DNA of 64,000 nt from Actinokineospora xionganensis. Its GTDB lineage: Bacteria; Actinomycetota; Actinomycetes; Mycobacteriales; Pseudonocardiaceae. A program made the position numbers and the translations under genes. The stretch lies in the NCBI RefSeq assembly GCF_014323725.1, contig NZ_JABVED010000002.1, positions 203,681 to 267,680 on the forward strand. The letters run 5' to 3'. Shown here in pieces: positions 1 through 8,298 of this stretch (position 1 is the first letter of the stretch; each line of letters begins with the position of its first letter). The notes under the pieces were generated by a model that did no database searches, was not told the DNA's origin, and saw nothing but the letters and a program-made list of their open reading frames with translations.

Positions 1-7
1 TGGTCAT
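1..7 (-). CDS. nuoG: Start of nuoG (partial, edge of window)
   Basis: Only an ATG (7-5) and four further bases are visible. The ATG overlaps the nuoF stop codon as ATGA, the same coupling used between the other nuo genes here. In actinobacterial complex I operons nuoG follows nuoF, so the assignment rests on position alone. Confidence 0.5.
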
Positions 8-1308
8 GACTGCGCTCCTGCCAGTGCGTGCGCGCCGACCCTGTTCTTCTCGCACAGGGCCAGGAATTCGTCGCGGAAGTACTTGATGCCGCTGGTGATC
101 GGGCTGACCGCGCCGTCGCCGAGCGCGCAGAACGAGCGGCCGAGGATGTTGTCGCAGATGTCGAGCAGCGTGTCGATGTCCGCGGGGGTGCCGTGGCCTT
201 CGACCATGCGCTGCAGGATGCCCGCGAGCCAGTACGTGCCCTCGCGGCACGGGGTGCACTTGCCGCAGGACTCGTGCTCGTAGAACTCGGTCCACTTCAT
301 GACCGCCCACGGCACGGACACGGTCTCGTTGAAGACCATGACCGCGGTGGTGCCGAGCATGGATCCGGCTTCCGCCGCGCCTTCGAAGTCCAGGGGGACG
401 TCGAGGTGTTCGGCGGTGAACATCGGTGTGGACGAGCCACCCGGGGTCCAGAACTTCAGCGGGACGCCGTCTTTCATGCCGCCCGCGAGTTCGAGCAGTT
501 CCCGCAGGGTCGTGCCGAGCGGGGCCTCGTACTGGCCGGGCTGCTCGACGTGGCCGGAGATCGAGTAGATCTTCGGGCCGGGCGACTTCGCGGTGCCCAT
601 GGTGCGGAACCAGTCGGAGCCGCCGTTGACGATGAACGGCACGCTGGCGATGGTCTCGACGTTGTTGACCGTGGTCGGCGCGGCGTAGAGACCGGCCGCG
701 GCGGGGAACGGCGGCTTGAGTCGCGGCTGGCCTCGGCGGCCTTCCAGCGAGTCGAGCAGCGCGGTCTCCTCGCCGCAGATGTAGGCGCCCGCACCGGCGT
801 GGACGGTGATCTCCAGGTCGAACCCGGAGCCGAGGATGTCCTTGCCCAGGTACCCGGCGGCGTGTGCCTCGCGGACCGCCGCGTTGAGCCTGCGGATGCA
901 GTGCAGGGCCTCGCCGCGCACGTAGATGAAGCAGTGGTGCGACCGCATCGCGTACGAGGCGATGACACAGCCCTCGATCAGCGAGTGCGGGTCGGCCATC
1001 ATCAGCGGGATGTCCTTGCAAGTTCCCGGTTCGCCTTCGTCGGCGTTGATGACGAGGTAGTGCGGCTTGTCCTCGTTCTGCGGCATGAACGACCACTTGA
1101 TGCCCGCGGGGAAGCCCGCGCCGCCGCGGCCGCGCAGACCGGAGTCCTTCACCAGCTGCACGAGCTGTTCCGGTGTGCCCTTGAGCGCCTTGCGCAGCGC
1201 GGTGTAGCCCTCGAGCTGCTCGTAGGTCTTGATCGACCAGGACTGCGGGGACAGCCAGCGCTTGGTCAGCACGGGGGTGACCGGCGCGGGCTTGTTGGGA
1301 GTAGTCAC
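4..1308 (-). CDS. nuoF: NADH-quinone oxidoreductase subunit F
   Basis: This is the NADH-oxidising flavoprotein of complex I (434 aa, cytoplasmic arm). It binds FMN and NADH and passes electrons to the N3 4Fe-4S cluster. Visible motifs are the glycine-rich GLRGRGGAGFPAG near residue 55, HAGAGAYICGEETALL around residue 170, and the cluster ligands ESCGKCTPCREGT plus a later SFCALGD near the C-terminus. The GTG at 1308 overlaps the nuoE stop as GTGA, and the protein then starts in register with family members. A longer reading frame upstream overlaps nuoE and is not used. It is the last complete gene of the nuo run in this window. Confidence 0.97.
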   Translation of the reverse strand: MTTPNKPAPVTPVLTKRWLSPQSWSIKTYEQLEGYTALRKALKGTPEQLVQLVKDSGLRGRGGAGFPAGIKWSFMPQNEDKPHYLVINADEGEPGTCKDIPLMMADPHSLIEGCVIASYAMRSHHCFIYVRGEALHCIRRLNAAVREAHAAGYLGKDILGSGFDLEITVHAGAGAYICGEETALLDSLEGRRGQPRLKPPFPAAAGLYAAPTTVNNVETIASVPFIVNGGSDWFRTMGTAKSPGPKIYSISGHVEQPGQYEAPLGTTLRELLELAGGMKDGVPLKFWTPGGSSTPMFTAEHLDVPLDFEGAAEAGSMLGTTAVMVFNETVSVPWAVMKWTEFYEHESCGKCTPCREGTYWLAGILQRMVEGHGTPADIDTLLDICDNILGRSFCALGDGAVSPITSGIKYFRDEFLALCEKNRVGAHALAGAQS

Positions 1309-2165
1309 TTCTTCTCGACCTCCGGCAGCGCGACATCGGTCATCGCGGGAGCGGTCCAGCCGCGGTCCTCGGCGAGCTTGGCCCCGCGCAGCGTCTCCAC
1401 CGCGGCGGACGGGCCGTCCACAGTGGAGCGGTAGTCGACCTCGTCCTCGGGCCAGAACCCGGCGAGCTCCAGCTCCGCGGTGCGGAAGTCGCGCAGCGGC
1501 GCGCCCCGCGTCGGCTGGGGCTTCTCCCCCGCGCGCAGCGCGTCGACGAGCGCGACGGCCGACTCGGGGGTCTGGTTGTCGAAGAACTCGTAGTTGACCT
1601 GCAGCACCGGGCCCAGGTCGCAGGCCGCGAGACACTCGGCGTGCTCCAGGGTGATCGAGCCCGGCGCACCCGGCTCGCCCACGGTCTCGTTGTGGCCCAA
1701 GCGCTTGCCGCCCTCACCGAGGTGCTCACCGAGCGCCTTGTAGATGGCGTCGCCGCCGAGCACCGCGCACAAGGTGTTGGTGCACACCGAAACCAGGTGC
1801 TCACCGCAGGTCTTGCGCTTGTACATGGTGTAGAAGGTCGCGACCGCGCTGACCTCGGCCGCGCTCAGGTCGAGCTGGGCGGCGCAGAACTGGATGCCCG
1901 ACTGGCTGACCTTCCCCTCGACTGACTGCACGAGGTGCAGCATCGGCAGCAGCGCCGAACGCGACTGCGGGTAGCGCGCGACGATCTCCTGCGCCTTGGT
2001 GACGATGTCCTCGCCGAAGATGCTCAAGTCCGCGGAGGACTCCTCGACGAGATGCCCCGCCGGAACCGGAGAGATACCGGTGACGTCGACGTCGGGCACC
2101 GTCTCCTGGTGCGTCGTGCCGGCTCCGAGACTGGAGCCGCCGTAGGTCTGACCGGTGCTGCTCAT
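1305..2165 (-). CDS. nuoE: NADH-quinone oxidoreductase subunit E
   Basis: This is the 2Fe-2S thioredoxin-fold subunit of complex I (286 aa), partner of NuoF in the NADH dehydrogenase module. The N1a cluster ligands are visible as C-x4-C in VCTNTLC and C-x3-C in AECLAACD. The fold starts at about residue 45 ([14 protein letters not shown]). About 45 poorly conserved residues precede it and a C-terminal extension of about 70 residues follows, so the protein is longer than the 160-170 aa E. coli form, as is common in actinobacteria. The ATG at 2165 overlaps the nuoD stop (ATGA). Confidence 0.96.
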   Translation of the reverse strand: MSSTGQTYGGSSLGAGTTHQETVPDVDVTGISPVPAGHLVEESSADLSIFGEDIVTKAQEIVARYPQSRSALLPMLHLVQSVEGKVSQSGIQFCAAQLDLSAAEVSAVATFYTMYKRKTCGEHLVSVCTNTLCAVLGGDAIYKALGEHLGEGGKRLGHNETVGEPGAPGSITLEHAECLAACDLGPVLQVNYEFFDNQTPESAVALVDALRAGEKPQPTRGAPLRDFRTAELELAGFWPEDEVDYRSTVDGPSAAVETLRGAKLAEDRGWTAPAMTDVALPEVEKK

Positions 2166-3502
2166 CGGTCGCAACCTCCCATCACGGGGTCGATCGAGGC
2201 GACGGCGGCGATCACGTCGGCGACCATGCCGCCCTCGGACATCGCGGGCATCGACTGCAGGTTGATGAAGCTTGGTTCGCGCACGTGCACGCGCATCGGG
2301 CGGGTGCCGCCGTCGGAGACGAGGTGGTAGCCCAGCTCGCCGCGCGGGGACTCGACCGGCACGTACACCTGGCCCGCGGGCACCTTGAAGCCCTCGGTGA
2401 CCAGCTTGAAGTGATGGATCAGCGACTCCATGGACTGCCCCATGATCTTGCGGACGTGCTCCAGGGAGTTGCCCATGCCGTCGGCGCCGATGCTCAGCTT
2501 CGCGGGCCAGGCGATCTTCTGGTCGGCGACCATGACCGGGCCCGGCTCGAGCTTGTCGAGGCACTGGCGCACGATCTTGAGCGACTGGTGGATCTCCTCG
2601 ACGCGCAGCAGGTACCGGGCGAAGGCGTCGGCGGCGTTCGAGGTCGGGACCTCGAAGTCGTACTCCTCGTAGCCCAGGTACGGCTCGGTCTTGCGCAGGT
2701 CCCAGGCCAGGCCCGCGGACCGCAGGATCGGGCCGGTGATGCCGAGCGCGAGGCACGCGTCGACCGGGAGGTACCCGATGCCGACGAGCCGGTTGCGCCA
2801 GATCGGCTGACCGGTCAGCAGCTTGTCGTAGTCCGGCAGGCGCGAGTCCATCACCTTGAGGAAGTCGCTGACCTTCTGGTGATAGTCCGCCGGGAGGTCC
2901 TGCGCGAGACCGCCGGGCCGGATGAACGCGTGGTTCATCCGCAGGCCGGTGAGGTGCTCCAGCAGGTGCAGGACTTCCTCGCGCTCACGGAAGCCCGCGG
3001 TCATCGCGGTCAGCGAGCCGAGCTCCATGCCACCGGTGGCCAGCGCGACCAGGTGCGAGCTGATGCGGTTGAGCTCCAGCAGCATCACCCGGGCGACCTG
3101 GGCGCGACGCGGCGCCTCGACGCCGAGCAGCTTCTCGATCGCCAGGCAGTACGCGGCCTCGTTGGACAGCGGCGCCAGGTAGTCCATGCGCGTCACGAAG
3201 GTGACGCCCTGGGTCCAGGTGCGGTACTCGCAGTTCTTCTCGATGCCGGTGTGGAGGTAGCCGACGACCGAGCGGGCCTGGGTGACCGTCTCGCCCTCGA
3301 GTTCGAGCACCAGGCGGAGCACGCCGTGGGTCGAGGGGTGCTGCGGGCCCAGGTTGATGACGATGCGCTCGTCGTGGATGGCGTCGTCCAGGATCTCGTC
3401 CCAGTCGCCACCCGTGACGGTGTAGACGCGACCCTCGGTCGTGTCGCGCTCGTCCGCATAGTCAACAGAGTGTGGATGCGAGTTGTTCGGCTGTGTGGTC
3501 AC
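2162..3502 (-). CDS. nuoD: NADH-quinone oxidoreductase subunit D
   Basis: This is the 49-kDa-type subunit (446 aa) that forms the quinone-binding cavity with NuoB. The signature [20 protein letters not shown] lies near residue 48, followed by the [15 protein letters not shown] block. The C-terminal [16 protein letters not shown] and the expected family length support an intact gene. The C-terminus ends MGGCDR, matching the usual ...VMGEVDR-type ending. It overlaps nuoC upstream and nuoE downstream by four bases each, indicating translational coupling. In this organism the electron acceptor is presumably menaquinone, whose biosynthetic genes are in the same window. Confidence 0.97.
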   Translation of the reverse strand: MTTQPNNSHPHSVDYADERDTTEGRVYTVTGGDWDEILDDAIHDERIVINLGPQHPSTHGVLRLVLELEGETVTQARSVVGYLHTGIEKNCEYRTWTQGVTFVTRMDYLAPLSNEAAYCLAIEKLLGVEAPRRAQVARVMLLELNRISSHLVALATGGMELGSLTAMTAGFREREEVLHLLEHLTGLRMNHAFIRPGGLAQDLPADYHQKVSDFLKVMDSRLPDYDKLLTGQPIWRNRLVGIGYLPVDACLALGITGPILRSAGLAWDLRKTEPYLGYEEYDFEVPTSNAADAFARYLLRVEEIHQSLKIVRQCLDKLEPGPVMVADQKIAWPAKLSIGADGMGNSLEHVRKIMGQSMESLIHHFKLVTEGFKVPAGQVYVPVESPRGELGYHLVSDGGTRPMRVHVREPSFINLQSMPAMSEGGMVADVIAAVASIDPVMGGCDR

Positions 3503-4314
3503 GAGTAAGACCTCCGCTGGTCGGGCGGGGGGATCTCCGCGCCCTTGTACTCCACCGGGATCCCGCCGAGCGGGTAGTCCTTGCGCTGGGGGTGGCCATC
3601 CCAGTCGTCCGGCATGAGGATCCGGGTCAGCGCGGGGTGTCCGTCATAGACGATCCCGAACATGTCCCAGGCCTCGCGCTCCTGCCAGTCGGCGGTCGGG
3701 TAGACCTCGACGACCGACGGGATGTGCGCGTCGGTGACGTCGACCGCGACCTCCAGCCGGATGCGGCGGCGGAACGTCATCGACGTCAGGTGGTAGACGG
3801 AGTGCAGCCGCTGCGGGATGTCGACCCCGTAGTCCACACCGGACACCGAGCTGCACAGCTCGAAGCGCAGGGCGGGCTCGTCGCGCAGGGTCCAGCAGAG
3901 CGCGACCAGGTCTTCGCGGCGGACGTAGAAGGTGATCTCGCCGCGGTCGACGGTGACCTGCTGGATCGCCTCGGCCGGGATCTCCCGGCGGGCCATGGCC
4001 GCGCGCAGGTCGTCGGTCAGCTCGTCGAACCAGCCGCCGTACGGACGCTCGGCCGGGGCCGGGGCGTACGCGGGCAGGCTCAGACCGCCGAAGCCGGTGG
4101 TGTCGCCGGTGCCCGCGACGTTGAACATGCCCTTGCGGGTGCGGCCCAGGACGACGGGCTCAGCGGGGACGGGCGCCTGGTGCTCGGCGGGACGGGCCAG
4201 GTCCTTCTCAGGCTCCTGGCCGGGCTCGGGCCGAGCGGCGCTCGAGTACTCGGTGCCAGGGGCGCGCCCGCTGTCCTCGGTGGGCTCGTCGCCGGTGGTG
4301 GGGGTGTCAGTCAT
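3499..4314 (-). CDS. nuoC: NADH-quinone oxidoreductase subunit C
   Basis: This is the 30-kDa-type subunit of the complex I connecting module (271 aa). An acidic, Pro-rich N-terminus of about 80 residues with no clear homology precedes the conserved part. The signature [18 protein letters not shown] followed by [20 protein letters not shown] is near residue 215. The C-terminus PPDQRRSYS overlaps the nuoD start. The long low-complexity N-terminal extension is typical of actinomycete NuoC. It sits 4 bases downstream of nuoB in the same operon. Confidence 0.96.
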   Translation of the reverse strand: MTDTPTTGDEPTEDSGRAPGTEYSSAARPEPGQEPEKDLARPAEHQAPVPAEPVVLGRTRKGMFNVAGTGDTTGFGGLSLPAYAPAPAERPYGGWFDELTDDLRAAMARREIPAEAIQQVTVDRGEITFYVRREDLVALCWTLRDEPALRFELCSSVSGVDYGVDIPQRLHSVYHLTSMTFRRRIRLEVAVDVTDAHIPSVVEVYPTADWQEREAWDMFGIVYDGHPALTRILMPDDWDGHPQRKDYPLGGIPVEYKGAEIPPPDQRRSYS

Positions 4315-4318
4315 GGCT

Positions 4319-4870
4319 CTACTTCTTCTTCGCGTACTTGATCGAAGACGCGATCAGCTCGGTGCGCTCACCACTGGCGGCGCGGATCGCGGCGCGGGTG
4401 GCGTTGATCGGCTCGTCCTGGATCTTGGCGTGCAGCTTGAGGATCGCGTCGAGCAGCATCTCCGGGCGCGGCGGGCAGCCGGGCAGGTACATGTCGACCG
4501 GCACGATGTGGTCGACGCCCTGCACCACGGCGTAGTTGTTGAACATGCCGCCCGACGAGGCGCACACGCCCATCGCCAGCACCCAGCGCGGCTCGGCCAT
4601 CTGGTCGTAGATCTGCCGCAGGACCGGGGCCATCTTGTTGGTGACCCGGCCGGCGACGATCATCAGGTCGGCCTGGCGCGGGGAGGCGCGGAAGGCCTCC
4701 ATGCCGAAGCGGGCGATGTCGTAGCGCGGACCGCCGGTGGTCATCATCTCGATGGCACAGCAGGCCAGTCCGAACGTGGCAGGCCACAGCGAGTTCTTGC
4801 GTCCCCAGTTCACCAGCTTTTCCAGGCTGGCCAACATGATTCCGTTGGGGAGCTTCTCTTCGATACCCAT
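4319..4870 (-). CDS. nuoB: NADH-quinone oxidoreductase subunit B
   Basis: This is the PSST-type subunit (183 aa) carrying the N2 4Fe-4S cluster, which reduces quinone. The ligands are visible: the adjacent pair in [11 protein letters not shown], the Cys in MGVCASSGG and the Cys in LPGCPPRPE. The start [10 protein letters not shown] is the usual actinobacterial N-terminus, and an AGGAGG-like stretch precedes the ATG at 4870. It lies between nuoA (21 bases upstream) and nuoC. Confidence 0.97.
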   Translation of the reverse strand: MGIEEKLPNGIMLASLEKLVNWGRKNSLWPATFGLACCAIEMMTTGGPRYDIARFGMEAFRASPRQADLMIVAGRVTNKMAPVLRQIYDQMAEPRWVLAMGVCASSGGMFNNYAVVQGVDHIVPVDMYLPGCPPRPEMLLDAILKLHAKIQDEPINATRAAIRAASGERTELIASSIKYAKKK

Positions 4871-4891
4871 GACGTCTGCCTCCTTCCCCCG

Positions 4892-5296
4892 TCAGTTCCA
4901 GTCGAGGCCGCCGCGACGCCAGACATAGGCGTACGCGAAGCCGACCGTTGCGATGAACAAGAAGATCTCCACCAGGCCGAACAGGCCGAGGGCGTCCGCT
5001 GAGACCGCGAACGGGTAGAGGAACACCATTTCGATGTCGAACAGGATGAAGAGCATCGCCGTGAGGTAGTAGGCGACCGGCACGCGGCCACCGCCCGCGA
5101 CCGGCTGCGGCGATGGCTCGATGCCGCACTCGTAGGCCTCGAACTTCGCCCGGTTGTAGCGACTCGGGCCCAGGAGCGGGCCCAGCAACGCCGAGAACAC
5201 CGCGAAGCCCGCCGCCAGGACGAACATCACGACCAAGGGGAAGTAGATCCCCAAGCCTGACGACACATCCGCTGACTGTGCTTGGAGCATCGACAC
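4892..5296 (-). CDS. nuoA: NADH-quinone oxidoreductase subunit A
   Basis: This is a small membrane subunit of complex I (134 aa) with three hydrophobic segments. The conserved loop KFEAYECGIEPSP near residue 52 contains the invariant Cys of the TM1-2 loop. Two starts are possible six bases apart. The GTG at 5296 is preferred because AGGA lies 8 bases upstream, whereas the ATG at 5290 would be 14 bases away. As first gene of nuo it carries the operon's regulatory region, with two Rex-type operators 96-145 bases upstream of the start codon. Confidence 0.95.
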   Translation of the reverse strand: MSMLQAQSADVSSGLGIYFPLVVMFVLAAGFAVFSALLGPLLGPSRYNRAKFEAYECGIEPSPQPVAGGGRVPVAYYLTAMLFILFDIEMVFLYPFAVSADALGLFGLVEIFLFIATVGFAYAYVWRRGGLDWN

Positions 5297-5359
5297 CGCC
5301 GCTGTCCTTTCCCGCCGCCTACGGCCGGAACCCTATGGGTCCTCGGTCACACCCGAGCT

Positions 5360-5375
5360 GGTTAGGATGACCTAA
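5360..5375. promoter_or_regulatory. Iron-box-like palindrome in the nuo promoter
   Basis: GGTTAGGATGACCTAA contains the inverted repeat GTTAGG-atga-CCTAAC and matches 14 of the last 16 positions of the IdeR/DmdR consensus TTAGGTTAGGCTAACCTAA. The first three consensus positions do not match (GCT instead of TTA), so binding is uncertain. It lies 64 bases upstream of nuoA, closer to the gene than the Rex sites. Confidence 0.4.
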
Positions 5376-5391
5376 CTAATTCGGGTGTAGT

Positions 5392-5409
5392 TTGTGAAAA
5401 CATTCACAA
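5392..5409. promoter_or_regulatory. Rex operator (ROP), perfect palindrome
   Basis: TTGTGAA-AACA-TTCACAA is an exact match to the actinobacterial Rex consensus TTGTGAA-n4-TTCACAA. Rex represses respiratory genes when NAD+ is high relative to NADH, and nuo is an established Rex target in Streptomyces. The rex gene itself is at 62756-63568 of this window. Confidence 0.88.
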
Positions 5410-5423
5410 GCCAAACCGCTCGG

Positions 5424-5441
5424 ATGTGAAGGGCTTCACAA
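5424..5441. promoter_or_regulatory. Second Rex operator upstream of nuoA
   Basis: ATGTGAA-GGGC-TTCACAA differs from the Rex consensus at one outer base. Its centre lies 32 bases from the perfect site at 5392-5409, about three helical turns, so two Rex dimers could bind the same DNA face. Confidence 0.8.
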
Positions 5442-5481
5442 CATATCGGCGCCAGTCTAGGACCTGGCTCACAACGCGAAA

Positions 5482-5572
5482 CGCGGCCCCCTCGGCAACT
5501 CTCCGTGAACGAGTGATGTCCACAACAGAGTCATCGAGAGGGCCGCGACCTGCGCTAACGCGGTGCTAGCGC
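5482..5572 (-). terminator. Hairpins 3' of menJ
   Basis: Downstream of the menJ stop (5586) there is a short hairpin, GCGCTA-n9-TAGCGC at 5552-5572. It is followed by a 13-bp inverted repeat with one mismatch (5482-5494 and 5535-5547, about 40-base loop). No U-tract is present. They lie between menJ and the Rex sites of nuo and probably isolate the nuo promoter from menJ read-through. Confidence 0.45.
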
Positions 5573-5585
5573 CTGCGAACAGAAG

Positions 5586-6887
5586 TTACTTGACAGTAGG
5601 TGCCAGCCGAGTCGCCGCGGTGATCACGCGGTCGAAAGCGTCGCCGTCCTTCTGGTCGTAAAGGCCCGCGAGCAGCTTCAGAACGAGCTTCATGAGGGTC
5701 TCGCGGGGCATTCCGTATTTGGTGGCCGTCCGCATGACCACCGGATTTCCGATCAGCTTGGAGAAGACGTTGCCGAGCCGGTAGTAGCTGCCCAGCGACT
5801 GCCGCAGCGCCAGCGGATACCCGGCCAGCGCGCGCTCGCGAGCCGGTCCCTCCCCACGGGCCATCGCCTGGACGACGCACTCGGCGGCCAGCCGGGCGGA
5901 CTCCATCGCGTAGCCGATGCCCTCGCCGTTGAACGGGTTGACCATGCCGCCCGCGTCGCCGACGAGCAGCAGGCCGTCGCGGTAGTGCGGGGTCCGGTTG
6001 AAGCCCATGGGCAGGCCGGCGCCGCCGATCTTGCCCAGCGCGTTGTGCTCGCGGAAGCCCCACTCCTCGGGGGTGCCATCGAGCCAGGAGCGCATGAGCT
6101 TGCGGTAGTCGGTCTTGCCGTAGGCCTTCGACGTGGAGAGCATGCCGAGCCCGACGTTGACCGTGCCGTCGCCCATGCCGAAGATCCAGCCATAGCCGGG
6201 CAGCAGGACGGGGTTGGCCGGGTCGGACTTGTCCCACAGCTCCAGGTGCGACTCCAGGTAGTCGTCCTTGCTGCGGGGGCTGGCGTAGTAGCGGCGGACC
6301 GCGACGCCCATCGGCCGGTCGTCGATCTTCTCCATGCCCAGCGAGAGCGCGAGCCGGGCGGAGACGCCGTCGCAGGCCAGGATGATCGGCGCGCGGTAGG
6401 TGACCGGGGTCTTGTCGGGGCCCGCCTTCGCTGTGACGCCGACGACCCGGCCGGTGCGCTCGTCGGTGACCGCGCCGATCACGGTCGTCTGCTCCGCGAG
6501 CCGGGCGCCCGCGCGCTGGGCGGTGCGGGCGAGCATCTCGTCGAAGTCCTGGCGGGTGCGGACCACGCCGTAGGGCGGGAAGGAAGCCAGGTCCGGCCAG
6601 TCGAGTTCGAGGGTCACCCCGCCGCCGACCACGCGCAGGCCCTTGTTGTGCAGCCAGCCCGCTTCCTCGCGGGTGTCGATCCCCAGGTCGATGAGCTGCT
6701 TGACCCCGCGCGGGGTCAGCCCGTCGCCGCAGACCTTCTCGCGGGGGAAGGTGCTCTTCTCCAGGAGCAACACATCCAGCCCCGCGCGCGCCAGGTAGGT
6801 CGCGGCGGTGGAACCGGCCGGGCCGGCGCCCACCACGATGACCTCGGCGTCCTCGCCCGCCTTGCGGCGACTGATCGAAGTGCTCAT
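5586..6887 (-). CDS. menJ: Geranylgeranyl reductase family FAD protein (MenJ-like)
   Basis: This FAD-dependent oxidoreductase (433 aa) is expected to saturate an isoprene unit of the menaquinone side chain, as shown for M. tuberculosis MenJ (Rv0561c). The dinucleotide fold VVGAGPAGSTAATYLARAG is at about residue 16, followed by LLLEKSTFPREKVCGDGLTP. The FAD-ribose motif GDAGGMVNPFNGEGIGYA is near residue 310. The ATG at 6887 follows AAGGAG. An in-frame ATG at 6938 lies in the right end of the adjacent TnpB element and is not the native start. The gene groups with menG, menD, menB, menE and menA. A generic geranylgeranyl reductase role (carotenoid or archaeal-type lipid) is the alternative. 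Confidence 0.88.
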   Translation of the reverse strand: MSTSISRRKAGEDAEVIVVGAGPAGSTAATYLARAGLDVLLLEKSTFPREKVCGDGLTPRGVKQLIDLGIDTREEAGWLHNKGLRVVGGGVTLELDWPDLASFPPYGVVRTRQDFDEMLARTAQRAGARLAEQTTVIGAVTDERTGRVVGVTAKAGPDKTPVTYRAPIILACDGVSARLALSLGMEKIDDRPMGVAVRRYYASPRSKDDYLESHLELWDKSDPANPVLLPGYGWIFGMGDGTVNVGLGMLSTSKAYGKTDYRKLMRSWLDGTPEEWGFREHNALGKIGGAGLPMGFNRTPHYRDGLLLVGDAGGMVNPFNGEGIGYAMESARLAAECVVQAMARGEGPARERALAGYPLALRQSLGSYYRLGNVFSKLIGNPVVMRTATKYGMPRETLMKLVLKLLAGLYDQKDGDAFDRVITAATRLAPTVK

Positions 6888-6931
6888 GACGCTCCTTGAG
6901 AAAGCTTTCACATACGCCACCGAGTCTAGAG

Positions 6932-7050
6932 TTGACATCCTCCCCCAAGCCGAAGGCGGGGGATTCCAACAGCGATTACCTCACCATGAGGAGGTCGCGT
7001 TGAGGTTCACGGTTCGCAGGCTCACCCAACGGCAGGCCTCCCCGTGCAGC
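6932..7050 (-). ncRNA. Putative omega RNA (reRNA) scaffold of TnpB copy 1
   Basis: In this family the guide RNA scaffold overlaps the 3' end of tnpB and runs through the right end, with the guide taken from flanking DNA. Here the right-end hairpin CCCCC-n-GGGGG lies at 6941-6962. The flank that would act as guide is the menJ upstream region below 6932. The 5' limit is a guess. Confidence 0.4.
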
Positions 7051-8169
7051 CACGGCATGCCCTGCCGCGAATCGAATATTAAGGGCCGCGTTCACGTCCG
7101 CGTTGCAAGCGAAACCACAGGACCGGCACCGGAAGACGGCTTGGCTCTCGCGCGCCCCCCGAACCACAACCCCACACGCCGAACAACGCTGACTGGTGAA
7201 CCGCGGATCGACCTTCACCACCCGGCCCGGAGCCTTCTGCCCCAAGCGGGCCGCGAGCAGGCCCCACCCGTTGGCGAGGATTCCCCGGTTCAGCCCGGCC
7301 TTCTGCCGCACACCCCGACCGGGGGTGTCGATAGTGCCCTTCGCCGACCGGGTCATGTTGCTGATCTTGAGGTCTTCGACCGCGATCAGATCGAACTGCC
7401 GGGCCAAGCGGGTGCTGGTCTTCTCCACCCAGTCCTTGCGCCGGTCGGTCTCGCGGGCCTTGAGCTTCGCGATCGCCGTCTTGACCTTGCCGCGCCGGTT
7501 GGAGCCGCGTTGTGCCCGGGCGAGCTTGCGCTGCAGCCGCAGCAGGCGGGCCTGCTCGGTTCCGCGAAGGGCGGGCGCTTTCAGCAGTTCACCGGTGGAC
7601 AGCGCGGCCGACACCACCACACCCCGGTCCACACCCACCACCGCACCGGTGCCCGGCCCTGCGATGGGCTCGGGCACCACAGCGAACGCCAGATGCCAAC
7701 GACCGGCACGATCCCGAGTGATCCGGTAGGACTTCACACCGTCGACCACGGCACGCGACCAGCGGAACCGCACCCAGCCGACCTTGGGCACCTTGACCTC
7801 GCCGACATGGCGGGACACTCGACGAACGTCGCCCGGACCGACCGTCACGATCCGAAAACCCTCGATCTGTCCGCGGCGGCGCCAGGTCGGTCGCCGGTGG
7901 GTCCGGCGGAAGAAGCTGGCCATCGCCTGGGCGAAATCCTTCAACGCCTGCTGCTGCACCATCACCGACCCCGCCGCCAACCACGGGTTCTCCGCCCGCG
8001 CCTGCGTCAACTGGCGACACTGCGCGATGTACCCCGGTGCCGCCTTGCGTCCCAACCGCCAGTGGGCGTGTTGCTCCACCGCGAGGTTCCACACGAACCG
8101 GGCATGCCCACAATGCTCCAACAACAGCCGCTCCTGGGCGGGCGTCGGCTGCAGACGGAACCTGGACAT
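6976..8169 (-). CDS. tnpB: TnpB RNA-guided nuclease, copy 1
   Basis: This is a 397-aa TnpB/OrfB protein. The RuvC-like acidic residues are visible: Asp in VGVDRGVVV (about residue 181), Glu in AVEDLKI (about 265) and Asp in CNADVNAA (about 358). A zinc ribbon C-x2-C...C-x2-C (RCSACG, FRCRSCG) lies between the last two. The N-terminal helix-turn-helix region starts MSRFRLQPTPAQ. TnpB proteins are omega-RNA-guided DNA nucleases that help retain the element. All key residues are present, so the nuclease may be active. It has the same length as copy 2 at 38326-39519 and is highly similar over its whole length. Confidence 0.93.
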   Translation of the reverse strand: MSRFRLQPTPAQERLLLEHCGHARFVWNLAVEQHAHWRLGRKAAPGYIAQCRQLTQARAENPWLAAGSVMVQQQALKDFAQAMASFFRRTHRRPTWRRRGQIEGFRIVTVGPGDVRRVSRHVGEVKVPKVGWVRFRWSRAVVDGVKSYRITRDRAGRWHLAFAVVPEPIAGPGTGAVVGVDRGVVVSAALSTGELLKAPALRGTEQARLLRLQRKLARAQRGSNRRGKVKTAIAKLKARETDRRKDWVEKTSTRLARQFDLIAVEDLKISNMTRSAKGTIDTPGRGVRQKAGLNRGILANGWGLLAARLGQKAPGRVVKVDPRFTSQRCSACGVVVRGARESQAVFRCRSCGFACNADVNAALNIRFAAGHAVAARGGLPLGEPANREPQRDLLMVR

Positions 8170-8298
8170 GCCGATCAACCTACTGATCAGCACCGACAGA
8201 AACGGGATCGCATGGCCCACGCGTCGACTGAGGTGTGAAACAGTTCGCCCGCCGTGTCCGATGTCTCGCGGCACGTCGACGACGCTCCTGGGGGAGTA

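Larger units (their letters stand above)
6932..8215 (-). mobile_element. IS605/IS1341-type TnpB-only element, copy 1
   Basis: The element carries one gene, tnpB, and no tnpA. Its right end, read on the minus strand, has the imperfect GC hairpin and terminal GGATGTCAA typical of IS1341-like elements (ending near 6932). The left limit is where homology to copy 2 fades, about 45 bases before the tnpB start, so it is approximate. The element sits 45 bases upstream of the menJ start codon and probably pushed the native menJ promoter away. No target-site duplication is expected for this family. Confidence 0.75.

Noticed and set aside
28..1434. 468-codon open frame antisense to nuoF (and similar long antisense frames opposite nuoD, menD, hemA, PaaC and others)
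   Set aside because: High-GC third positions keep antisense frames open; the predicted proteins are Arg/Ala/Asp-biased with no family signal, while the opposite strand encodes clear enzymes.
6888..6938. Upstream ATG (6938) as the menJ start
   Set aside because: It lies in the TnpB element's right end (GGATGTCAA), and the internal ATG at 6887 has a good ribosome-binding site and aligns with the family.
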